Source: CAYXVJ01 sp050309435 (GTDB taxonomy: Bacteria > Bacillota > Clostridia > Saccharofermentanales > Fastidiosipilaceae). Taken from it: DNA of 24,092 bases. The translations under genes were made by a program, and so were the position numbers. Positions 7,925 to 15,134 of the stretch are shown piece after piece; position 1 is the stretch's first letter; each line of letters begins with the position of its first letter. The stretch spans positions 1 to 24,092 of the forward strand of contig JBNRMJ010000014.1 of NCBI GenBank assembly GCA_050309435.1, read 5' to 3'. A model generated the notes under the pieces. The model saw nothing but the letters and a program-made list of their open reading frames with translations, ran no database searches and was not told the origin of the DNA.

Positions 7925-8602
7925 CTAGAAAATGCGCTTGTCCAGCACGTTTCGCTGCTCTGAGATCTCCCGCTTCATCATGACGACTGCCAGGCCGGCT
8001 CCCATAACAAAATATGCGGAACCGATCAGGACCAGGCTGAATTTACCGACATGAATGGTTAATACAGCCGCAATTACAGCACCTGTAAAATAGCTCAGAA
8101 TCGAGCATAGATACAGCTGCATCTTCTTCCACTCGGAGCGTTGACCGCGAAGTATTTTACCAAGTGATCTGGCCGCATCCGACAAGTGACCGGTAATATG
8201 CGTAGTTCGGACAAAGACGCCGTTAAACTTCGGTGCACTGCCGTTTTGAAGACCCAGGCCCAGAGCGAAAAGGGGCCAGTAAGCAACTCGAAAGAACAGA
8301 CCGGAGACGATTAACACGATACCGAAAGCGATGGATAATACGCAATGGTACTTTTCATGAGCTGCCTGATCATCATGGTAGATATAGCCTGACAGTACGG
8401 ACCCGAGAAAAAATAGTAAGAACGCAAGTCCCAAGGTGGCCAGAACGGACCAGTTAGCTTCTCCGAGGGCGATGGCGCTTTGTGTGAGAACGCCTGTATA
8501 GTGGCTGACGGCATGACCTGCCAGTAGTAATGCTGCGACATTAGTACCGCCTGCCAGACAGGTTAAGCCGATAATCCATGCCAGTTTTTCTTTTTCTTTC
8601 AC
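7925..8602 (-). CDS. YoaK/DUF1275 family membrane protein
   Basis: About 225 residues with roughly six hydrophobic helices. The family pattern is clear: LTCLAGGTNVAALLLAGHAVSHYTGVLTQ near the N-terminus, split across the first two helices, then GLQNGSAPKFNGVFVRTTHITGHLSDAAR before a cytoplasmic loop. Members are uncharacterised and presumed transporters. No in-frame ATG is suitably placed. I chose GTG at 8602, preceded at 5-6 bases by GGGGG, because a TTG at 8677 would add 25 residues without family character. A candidate extended -10 at 8655-8663 would put transcription start between the two. Confidence 0.8.
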   Translation of the reverse strand: MKEKEKLAWIIGLTCLAGGTNVAALLLAGHAVSHYTGVLTQSAIALGEANWSVLATLGLAFLLFFLGSVLSGYIYHDDQAAHEKYHCVLSIAFGIVLIVSGLFFRVAYWPLFALGLGLQNGSAPKFNGVFVRTTHITGHLSDAARSLGKILRGQRSEWKKMQLYLCSILSYFTGAVIAAVLTIHVGKFSLVLIGSAYFVMGAGLAVVMMKREISEQRNVLDKRIF

Positions 8603-8654
8603 TAGTGCCCCCGAGCTTCGATTTGAAATTGGGTCCGAAAATAAACTGTCGGAT

Positions 8655-8663
8655 ATTCTAGCA
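8655..8663 (-). promoter_or_regulatory. Candidate extended -10 promoter for the YoaK-family gene
   Basis: On the minus strand the block reads TGCTAGAAT, an extended -10 (TGn plus TAGAAT, five of six matches to TATAAT). It lies about 50 bases upstream of the GTG at 8602. No good -35 is seen at 17 bases, as is common with extended -10 promoters. Confidence 0.35.
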
Positions 8664-8740
8664 TAGAAAAAGATCAATAATTCTCTGTTGTATCCAAATC
8701 AGCGGTAGAACTTTCGTGCAAGATTTGAAGAAATTATTGG

Positions 8741-9247
8741 TTAATTTTCAAAAAAGAAAACATCCGCTGCCGTGCCGTCGTCGTACTCCGTTCCCGGATA
8801 TCCCCTGACCAGTTCGTAACGGCCGCCGGTGTACTCGTCGATGACTCTATCCCAAAAGTAAACGGAGGCAAGGTTCATCGGGTGGCGCTTTAACTGCCAT
8901 TTTCCATGATGGAGGTCCATGGTTTTCAAGAATGCCTCTTTTCCGACCCCCAGGCGACGATATTTATACATGACGAAGAATTCCGCCATCTGGAAATCGC
9001 AACTTCTGTCCGCTACTTCCGGCAGATCTATCACCATGACGAAACCGGCCGGCTTGCCATCGACTAAAATAAAATATGCCCATCTTTTGTCTTCGGTCCA
9101 GTAGTAATCCAGATAAGAGTAGCCGTACAAGCCGAGCGAGTTGACGTCTCGCTTGTCCCACTGCGAAAACTCATAATCGTATTTCTCCAGTAAATTTCGG
9201 AGTATTTCTTTCCCGTCGACACTCACAGGTTTTAATTCAATGACCAT
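8741..9247 (-). CDS. GNAT family N-acetyltransferase
   Basis: A 168-residue GNAT. The core strand and acetyl-CoA pyrophosphate loop read MAEFFVMYKYRRLGVGKEAF (about residues 87-106), with the RRxGxG signature. Earlier strands are WAYFILVDGKPAGFVMVIDL. The C-terminal PGTEYDDGTAADVFFFEN is typical of a Firmicute subgroup annotated only as GNAT. AAGAAGG lies about 9 bases before the ATG. The gene stands alone: 150 bases separate it from the GrpB fusion gene. Acceptor substrate unknown. Confidence 0.85.
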   Translation of the reverse strand: MVIELKPVSVDGKEILRNLLEKYDYEFSQWDKRDVNSLGLYGYSYLDYYWTEDKRWAYFILVDGKPAGFVMVIDLPEVADRSCDFQMAEFFVMYKYRRLGVGKEAFLKTMDLHHGKWQLKRHPMNLASVYFWDRVIDEYTGGRYELVRGYPGTEYDDGTAADVFFFEN

Positions 9248-9397
9248 GGGTGAAACCTTCTTTCCTGGCAGTTTTATATATCTCCCGGTTCAAAATAACG
9301 TATGCTTCCATAATCCGCACAATGACCGTCACCGCCTGAGAGCAAGTGACGAGCATGTTCGAAGTCGTTTAGTAGTACGACCATGGGGATGAAAGGT

Positions 9398-10303
9398 CTA
9401 ATTGCCAGCCGGCTCCGATACGTCAATGGCTTTTGGCATCAGTTCGATATCAGTTATAAAATATTGCTCCTGAAAACGGATTGCTTCCTCGATTTCCATA
9501 GCAGAAAAGTTTATACCGGCAGGTGCAGAGACGAGTTTGTCTTCTACGTCGTTTTGGCGATGCACGATGGCGATGATGCGAGCGTCGTACTCTTTAACGG
9601 GCTCATTTACGCCCATGAGATAGACGTCCTGTTCTTCATTGTCAGCCGCATAGACAGTGGGGATATAACCGTAGTTAAGCGGATAGATGAAGTCGGGATA
9701 CTCAGGATGTGCACTCCCCAGAGGGCGGTCGATCTTCAGCCTCACGATCTTGCCCAGATAAGAATAGCTCAGAGCCTTCCTTAGCGTCCGGACGATGAAA
9801 TCGTGTTTGCCCTCGAGGTATTGCTTCCTGCCGGAATCCACAGGAGTCGCGGCTTGAAGTGATTGCTTTAAACTTTCATAAGCCTTGGCGACGTCGGCTT
9901 TTGCGATCAGATAATCTCTGAAGTTGGTATAGTTACGCCATTCCATACTATCTGCCTGAACGACATGAATGAAATGGGTCTGCAAGTCGCCTTTACCTTC
10001 GTAATAGCTGCCGCAGGCGAATAGGAGCTGATTTTCGGGCATCGAATCCGGACGATAGTAGAAACCATGATATCGCATCTCGTTTTCCAAGGCCAGGATA
10101 GCATCGAAGCTGTCAACTGCGACGGCGATATCGATAATGGGCTTGGCTTGAATGCCAGGAATCGCGGTGCTGCCAACGTGCTGGATATCTTTAGCGAGAG
10201 GCCCCAGAATCCGGGATAAGCACTCGATGCATCTACCGGCCTCGTCTTCCCAGGCCTTTTCGTGATCAAGAAGCTTTACCGTACCTCTTTTCAGTCCAAT
10301 CAA
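9398..10303 (-). CDS. GrpB (UPF0157) - inorganic pyrophosphatase-like fusion
   Basis: A 301-residue two-domain protein. Residues 1-175 are a GrpB/UPF0157 domain, related to nucleotidyltransferases: QHVGSTAIPGIQAKPIIDIA (41-60) and the THFIHVV strand (109-115). Residues about 183-282 resemble family I inorganic pyrophosphatase: LGKIVRLKIDRPLGS, YPLNYGYIP (207-215), then an acidic cluster D221/E223/D226 where pyrophosphatases have DxDPxD, and D240 followed by Ala-Arg where they have D-A-K. The domain is shorter than a canonical enzyme, so activity is uncertain. The start is TTG at 10303, supported by AGGAGGG 8 bases upstream. The upstream GNAT ends 15 bases away, making this the last gene of the 12766-9398 run. 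Confidence 0.8.
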   Translation of the reverse strand: MIGLKRGTVKLLDHEKAWEDEAGRCIECLSRILGPLAKDIQHVGSTAIPGIQAKPIIDIAVAVDSFDAILALENEMRYHGFYYRPDSMPENQLLFACGSYYEGKGDLQTHFIHVVQADSMEWRNYTNFRDYLIAKADVAKAYESLKQSLQAATPVDSGRKQYLEGKHDFIVRTLRKALSYSYLGKIVRLKIDRPLGSAHPEYPDFIYPLNYGYIPTVYAADNEEQDVYLMGVNEPVKEYDARIIAIVHRQNDVEDKLVSAPAGINFSAMEIEEAIRFQEQYFITDIELMPKAIDVSEPAGN

Positions 10304-10318
10304 TTCCCTGCCCTCCTA

Positions 10319-10840
10319 TTATTCGTACGGGTTCAACAGGCCGTATATGTAACTGTCTTTCCAGATGGGTTTATCCTGTTCGTCTTTCCGAAAGTATACG
10401 TTTTGGCGAAGATGCGCTTCTCTCTGGAACCCGAGCCTTTCGAGCAGCTTTTGGGACGAATGATTTTCCGGATCGCACTGGGCATAAATGCGATGAACAG
10501 ATCGGCGGAAAGCTTCCATGATCAAGCATTCGCAGGCCTCTTTCGCGAAGCCCTGATGCCAGTAATTCTTATTGAAGACGAAGCCAAGTTCGAGAGAATC
10601 ATACTCTCTTTTACCCAGGTAGATATTTCCGATGAGTTTACAAGATTCCTTTAGCTCGACTGCGATCATTTCATCGTTTGCCAGGCGCCATTGAAGATTG
10701 TCTCTCGTTTCGTCCGGCGTCATTACATCATATGGCTCGAAGGCGAGCACATCCGGATCAGAGAGATATTCATGGAGGTCGTGGAAATCATCTTCTGCGA
10801 AGTTTCTAAGGATCAGTCTCTTACTCTCCAGAGTTTTCAT
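10319..10840 (-). CDS. GNAT acetyltransferase, RimJ/RimL type
   Basis: A 173-residue protein of the RimJ/RimL/SpeG-like GNAT group. It opens with LESKRLILRNFAEDDFHDLH, the usual first strand, and carries LELGFVFNKNYWHQGFAKEA (82-101), the acetyl-CoA-binding QGFAKEA form. NHSSQKLLERLGFQRE (125-140) is the canonical helix-strand before the end. Relatives acetylate ribosomal protein N-termini or small amines; here the target is unknown. It overlaps the preceding GNAT stop by 4 bases (ATGA), so translation is probably coupled. Confidence 0.88.
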   Translation of the reverse strand: MKTLESKRLILRNFAEDDFHDLHEYLSDPDVLAFEPYDVMTPDETRDNLQWRLANDEMIAVELKESCKLIGNIYLGKREYDSLELGFVFNKNYWHQGFAKEACECLIMEAFRRSVHRIYAQCDPENHSSQKLLERLGFQREAHLRQNVYFRKDEQDKPIWKDSYIYGLLNPYE

Positions 10841-11376
10841 GTTTCTTTCCTCGATTCCCCGAGCAAGCGCTCGGCGAGTATCACCGAAGAGGCGGCTGAA
10901 CTTGTCGTTACTTTAAGTATGGTAAAGCGGTTCCCGGTCCAAAAAAGCTCCGCCGGGAGATTGCCCTTGACCCAGGCCAGCCGGAGCGAAGTAAAATCGG
11001 CAGAAGCTAAATAATCGCAAACATCTCCGATGATACGGCTGGCGATGCCTTTGCCTTGTTTATCTTTACACAGCATAAAGAAGCCTATATATGCGATGGA
11101 CGGTTCAGGATAACCGTCTATCAGATCCATCACAGCGATGAGTGCAGAGTCACGATAAAAACCGATGAAATACTTGTCCTTTAACGATTTTCCGGGCGGC
11201 AGAGCAGTAAGCTCCTCTCTGAGACTTTCTTTCGTCACGAAAGGGGGACAGTACTCGTAGTAAAGCGGATTGTCCGAACAGAGTTCGAGTAAGTCTTCTA
11301 GATCATCTTCCAGGATCCTGCGAACAAGATAAGTCTTAGATAATTGATTGATGTCCAAATCGGAGCCTTTCCGCAT
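10837..11376 (-). CDS. GNAT family acetyltransferase
   Basis: A GNAT of up to 179 residues. The fold is seen in YLVRRILEDDLEDLLELC, then DKYFIGFYRDSALIAVMDLI, the core YIGFFMLCKDKQGKGIASRI (95-114, with the QGKGIA pyrophosphate loop) and LRLAWVKGNLPAELFWTGNRF. An internal TTG at 11358 (product beginning LDINQLSKTYLVR) is a possible alternative start, with GGAAAGG before it; many relatives begin about there. It is flanked tightly by two other acetyltransferase genes (15-base gap upstream, 4-base overlap downstream). Substrate unknown. Confidence 0.83.
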   Translation of the reverse strand: MRKGSDLDINQLSKTYLVRRILEDDLEDLLELCSDNPLYYEYCPPFVTKESLREELTALPPGKSLKDKYFIGFYRDSALIAVMDLIDGYPEPSIAYIGFFMLCKDKQGKGIASRIIGDVCDYLASADFTSLRLAWVKGNLPAELFWTGNRFTILKVTTSSAASSVILAERLLGESRKET

Positions 11377-11391
11377 TAGCTGCGACTCGTC

Positions 11392-12258
11392 TTATTCGAA
11401 AGCGAGCATGAGTGAATCACAGACCGGCTGATAGCCGATTTTCTGATAGATGCTGTTGGAAACCGGGTTGGACAAATCCGTGTATAAGACACAAGTCGTA
11501 TAGCCTTTATCCAAAGCCAGTTGACTGAGCCGGGCAACAGCGGATGAGGCATAACCCTTTCCCCGGAAATAAGGAGGAGTATAGACGAAGGCTACTCCGA
11601 CAGCTGTTTGCATTTCCCGGGACAAGCCTGCCATAGAGACCGGCTGACCGTTTACTTCCAGCAGATAGAGTTTCTTCGTCATGATGCGATAACGGTATGC
11701 ATCCGCATCCTCCGGTATGGTCATTTGGGTCTGTCCGTAAACAGAGGCTGCATTAAAGGCTTCCAGCCAGTAGGGGAAGAAGTGCATGTCTCTTTCTTCC
11801 AGAAGGCGAAGCTTGCCGAATTGACAGACCTCGGGCCGAACGGCTTTCAGCTCATAGATCCGCTGATCCATGAGGCCGCGGATGCTTTTCTTGTTTTCAG
11901 CGGCATAGGCTCTGGAAAAGGCCAGTGCCAGCTCTTTTTCAGTCGTGACGCCGGGTAAAGCCACGTCACTTAAGCCTTCGACCAGGCAGGCGATTGCTTT
12001 CGGATCTGCTTCGTTGTCCGTGGCATAAAGTGTGATGTTATGCGGAGGCGTCATTAAAGCCGTCAGACGTATGCCGCGGGCATCGGATACGGTAGCCATG
12101 ACCCAGCCGGCCGGATCACGCCAGCCGGTTTTATCTTTTCCTTCATAGCCGATGATGAGATTGCCCAGAATGATCATATTCTGGCTTTCGCGCTGCATCA
12201 AAACATCATAGACGGCATTGTAAAATAACCTTACATCGTTATAGCGTTTAAATTCCAT
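11392..12258 (-). CDS. GNAT acetyltransferase with N-terminal extension
   Basis: A 288-residue protein whose C-terminal third is a clear GNAT/FR47-like domain: VGVAFVYTPPYFRGKGYASS (from about 217), followed by AVARLSQLALDKGYTTCVLYTDLSNPVSNSIYQKIGYQPV. The N-terminal half (DVRLFYNAVYDVLMQRESQN, GWVMATVSDARGIRLTALMTPP) is the accompanying domain found in Firmicute GNATs of this length. The family acetylates unknown amine acceptors. The Shine-Dalgarno is weak. The gene follows the FMN split-barrel gene by 31 bases and precedes the next GNAT by 15. Confidence 0.87.
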   Translation of the reverse strand: MEFKRYNDVRLFYNAVYDVLMQRESQNMIILGNLIIGYEGKDKTGWRDPAGWVMATVSDARGIRLTALMTPPHNITLYATDNEADPKAIACLVEGLSDVALPGVTTEKELALAFSRAYAAENKKSIRGLMDQRIYELKAVRPEVCQFGKLRLLEERDMHFFPYWLEAFNAASVYGQTQMTIPEDADAYRYRIMTKKLYLLEVNGQPVSMAGLSREMQTAVGVAFVYTPPYFRGKGYASSAVARLSQLALDKGYTTCVLYTDLSNPVSNSIYQKIGYQPVCDSLMLAFE

Positions 12259-12289
12259 GACAATCCGTTTCTAACTTACGGCCAGGGGC

Positions 12290-12766
12290 TTACTCAGCCG
12301 TTTGAGAGATAAAATCGATCTGGTACTTCCAATCACCGTACTTCTTTTCGTTATCGGTAATCACACCACCGGTCGGCGTGATGCGCAGAACGATCGAGGA
12401 GGGGCTATTTTCGTCGCCGACTTCGTCGAACCAGTCGAATACCTGTTTGAACCGGGCGCGGATCGCGGCGTTCTTCTCGTCTTTAACCCAACCCAGGTTT
12501 TCTGCTTTCGCATGGAAGGAGAACCAGTCAAGACCGGCGATGGCGACATTGGGGTTCCCTGCGATCTGTTTCATCTTAGCGGATCCGGCATCCGTGGAAA
12601 TATAGAACGCACCTTCGTCATAATAGGCGCATACCATGCGGGCGGCAGGTCTGGACCGACCGTTTTCATCCTCGCAATCCACGATAGTGGCCAAGGCGAT
12701 CAGGACTTCTTTTCCGTTACCGCAACGCTCTTCGAGGAGTTTCATCGCGTTTTCATACTTGCTCAT
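12290..12766 (-). CDS. Pyridoxamine 5'-phosphate oxidase-like FMN-binding protein
   Basis: A 158-residue split-barrel protein of the general-stress/PPOX-like group. It contains VLIALATIVDCEDENGRSRPAARMVCAYYDEGAFYISTDAGSAKMKQIAGNPNVAIAG across residues 21-78 (in family form), including the S/T..K loop before strand 4 that contacts FMN phosphate. It ends with SSIVLRITPTGGVITDNEKK YGDWKY. Such proteins bind FMN or F420 and reduce small molecules; the actual substrate is unknown. AAAGGAG lies 7 bases before the ATG. It is the first gene of the 12766-9398 operon and diverges from the GH78 gene across a 195-base AT-rich region. Confidence 0.88.
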   Translation of the reverse strand: MSKYENAMKLLEERCGNGKEVLIALATIVDCEDENGRSRPAARMVCAYYDEGAFYISTDAGSAKMKQIAGNPNVAIAGLDWFSFHAKAENLGWVKDEKNAAIRARFKQVFDWFDEVGDENSPSSIVLRITPTGGVITDNEKKYGDWKYQIDFISQTAE

Positions 12767-12894
12767 GTTATTCTCCTTTATTCGGCCGATTTCTTACTTC
12801 GTATTTTATCATTTTATATTTATTTATCATTAAAAATTTCGTAGAAAAAGTTGTCTTGTATGAGGGTCAAAAGTGCATCGGCTGCGAAAGACAG

Positions 12895-12900
12895 TATAAT
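12895..12900 (+). promoter_or_regulatory. Candidate -10 for the rhamnosidase gene in a divergent intergenic region
   Basis: The 195-base gap 12767-12961 between divergent genes is AT-rich. It holds a perfect TATAAT 61 bases before the GH78 ATG with no good -35 at 17 bases, which may mean activator dependence. On the minus strand, TATAAA and GATAAAAT blocks between 12800 and 12830 could serve the PPOX-like operon. No regulator gene is adjacent. Confidence 0.35.
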
Positions 12901-12961
12901 GAAAGCAAGTCGGTTTTCCCTTAGCATACGTCATGATCTTTTGACATAAGAGGTAGGAAAA

Positions 12962-15070
12962 ATGAAAAACGAGCATTGGATTCAAGGCGACAATACATGC
13001 GAATCACCTTTATTTCGCAGGAGCTTTCGCCTGAATTCATTACCGGGTACGGCTGTTTTGGACATCTGCGGTTTGGGATACTTTCACCTGTATGTCAACG
13101 GCGAGCGGATCTCGGATCAGGAGTTTGCTCCCGCGATGAGCAATTACTCCTCGCTACTGGGAAAAGACACGACTTATCCGGTCTGGGAAGAACGATCATG
13201 TTATCGAACTTACTATCTAAGTTTTGATCTTTTGCCATATTTACGCGAAGGAGAAAATGTTCTGGGTGTCCAACTGGGAAGCGGCTGGTACCATCAGACT
13301 CGCCGTAAAGACGAAGGCGATTTCACTTTTTCGATCCCGAAATTGCGCTATGAATTAAAGCTGAATTATCACGACGGACAGTCCTGCTTCATCGAGAGCG
13401 ATTCCGACAGCTTATGGAAAGCCGGCGAAATTACACAAACAAATCTCTTTTACGGGGAAACGCATGACCTGAGGTTGAAACAAGACGACTGGTCCATGCC
13501 GGGGGCAGATCTATCAAATTGGCATCGGGCCAGACCGACGCATGCGCCGGAGACCTGCCTGGAACCGCAAACTTGTCCGCCGGATCGGGTTTTGCGCAGT
13601 TTAACTGCCGAGTGCATATTACGGCGTGAAAATTATGCGATTTACGATGCCAAAGAAAATATAGCTGGACGCGTTCTCCTTAAAAGCAAGGGGAAGACCG
13701 GCGATATCGTAAGGATCAGGCACAGCGAGATATTAAGCGAAGATCAAAGCCGTCTTGACTTCGGTACAAGCGGCGGTAACGGACAGATCCAGGAAAATAC
13801 TTATATTCTAAGAGGTGAAGATGATATTCTTTTTTCGAAATTTACCTGGCAGGGCTTTCGCTTTTTCGATGTATCGGGACCTGCCGAAGTCCTTCGGGTC
13901 GAGGAAGTTTGTACCGATGTGAAAAAAACTTCTGATTTTCAATGCTCGGATCCGGTTCTGAACTGGCTCTACGAGGCATATATACGCTCCCAGATCGGAA
14001 ACATCCACGGATCAATTCCCTCGGACTGCCCGCATCGGGAAAGACTGGGCTATACGGGCGACGGTCAGCTGACAGCAGAATGCGCGATGCTCCTCCTCGA
14101 CACGAAAGCCGTATACGAGAAATGGTACCGGGATATTCTGGACAGCCAGGGCGCGGATAGCGGCCATATTCCGCACACGGCACCTTTCATGGGCGGTGGA
14201 GGCGGGCCCGGAGGCTGGGGTTCGGCCGTGTATATCGTCCCTATGAAATATTACGAAATCTATGGCGACACACGATTGCTCGAGGAAGGCTACGAGGCGA
14301 TTTATAAGTGGCTCGGTTATATGCGAACGAGATGCGACGGCCATCTGGTCACCAGAGAGGAAGAGGGCGGCTGGTGTCTCGGCGACTGGTGCACACCCGA
14401 AGGGGCGCCGATGCTGCCGGAGCCCTTCGTGAATACCTATTATTACATCAAGGGACTTCGAGCTTTTGCTGAGATAGCCGAACTTTTGGGAAGACAGCTG
14501 CCCGCTTGGATCGCAGAGCAAGAGGAGCACTGCCGGGAGGCGTGGATCGTTAGTTATTTCAATCCTGCTACGGGTGATTTTTGCGAGGGTGTGGCCGGTG
14601 CCAATGCATTTGCCCTGGATTTGAATCTTGGAGATCAAAGGACACGAAGCAATCTTGTCTCGATGTATAAAGCGCAGGGCCGTTTGGATACAGGTATTTT
14701 CGGCACGCCCCTCATTGTCGGAGAACTGTTTCGCGCAGGAGAAGGCGAACTGGCTGTTTTGATGCTGAATAATGATAGTAAGGTTTCCTACAAGTATATG
14801 ATGGACCGGGGTGCGACAACACTGTGGGAGAACTGGGAGGGCAGCGGTTCGCATAATCATCCGATGTTCGGCAGCGTCGTTAAATATCTGTTCGCAGAGG
14901 TTCTGGGTATCCGGCAGGAGGAAGGCAGTAGTGCTTACAAGCACTATCGGATTTCGCCGGCAAATATCCCTTCCATCCAATGGGCCAGAGGCAGCATTGA
15001 TACCGTCAACGGACGAATCGAGGCAGCCTGGAAGCGAGACCCGGAAGGGAAGATCCTGATTTTACGGTAA
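12962..15070 (+). CDS. GH78 alpha-L-rhamnosidase
   Basis: A 702-residue glycoside hydrolase that removes terminal alpha-L-rhamnose from oligosaccharides or plant glycosides. The N-terminal beta-sandwich domain contains CGLGYFHLYVNGERISDQEF (36-55) and GENVLGVQLGSGWYH (97-111). The (alpha/alpha)6 catalytic domain begins near 325 with DPVLNWLYEAYIRSQ. Its signature is SDCPHRERLGYTGD (354-367), holding Glu360 and Asp367, and a late ATTLWENWEG (618-627) with Glu623, expected as the second catalytic carboxylate; SHNHPMFGS follows. No signal peptide is seen, so it likely works inside the cell on imported oligosaccharides, yet no sugar transporter or rhamnose catabolic gene is adjacent. The start has AGAGGTAGG upstream. 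A strong terminator follows. Confidence 0.95.
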   Translation: MKNEHWIQGDNTCESPLFRRSFRLNSLPGTAVLDICGLGYFHLYVNGERISDQEFAPAMSNYSSLLGKDTTYPVWEERSCYRTYYLSFDLLPYLREGENVLGVQLGSGWYHQTRRKDEGDFTFSIPKLRYELKLNYHDGQSCFIESDSDSLWKAGEITQTNLFYGETHDLRLKQDDWSMPGADLSNWHRARPTHAPETCLEPQTCPPDRVLRSLTAECILRRENYAIYDAKENIAGRVLLKSKGKTGDIVRIRHSEILSEDQSRLDFGTSGGNGQIQENTYILRGEDDILFSKFTWQGFRFFDVSGPAEVLRVEEVCTDVKKTSDFQCSDPVLNWLYEAYIRSQIGNIHGSIPSDCPHRERLGYTGDGQLTAECAMLLLDTKAVYEKWYRDILDSQGADSGHIPHTAPFMGGGGGPGGWGSAVYIVPMKYYEIYGDTRLLEEGYEAIYKWLGYMRTRCDGHLVTREEEGGWCLGDWCTPEGAPMLPEPFVNTYYYIKGLRAFAEIAELLGRQLPAWIAEQEEHCREAWIVSYFNPATGDFCEGVAGANAFALDLNLGDQRTRSNLVSMYKAQGRLDTGIFGTPLIVGELFRAGEGELAVLMLNNDSKVSYKYMMDRGATTLWENWEGSGSHNHPMFGSVVKYLFAEVLGIRQEEGSSAYKHYRISPANIPSIQWARGSIDTVNGRIEAAWKRDPEGKILILR

Positions 15071-15074
15071 TAAG

Positions 15075-15107
15075 AAACCCTCTCGAAGCAGGCTTCGGGA
15101 GGGTTTT
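15075..15107. terminator. Rho-independent terminator after the rhamnosidase gene
   Basis: AAACCCTCTCGAAG (15075-15088) pairs with CTTCGGGAGGGTTT (15093-15106), one G.T position, 4-base loop, then T-rich sequence. It also reads as a terminator on the minus strand and so probably serves the convergent Na/Pi cotransporter gene. Confidence 0.9.
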
Positions 15108-15134
15108 GGTCTTCTTGTAAGATGAGATATACGC

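Noticed and set aside
9383..9784. 133-codon + strand open frame opposite the GrpB fusion
   Set aside because: Antisense to a conserved pyrophosphatase-like region; no domain, no independent support.
14012..14980. 322-codon open frame antisense to the rhamnosidase gene
   Set aside because: It lies wholly opposite the GH78 catalytic domain, has no recognisable domain or ribosome binding site, and is a codon-usage shadow.
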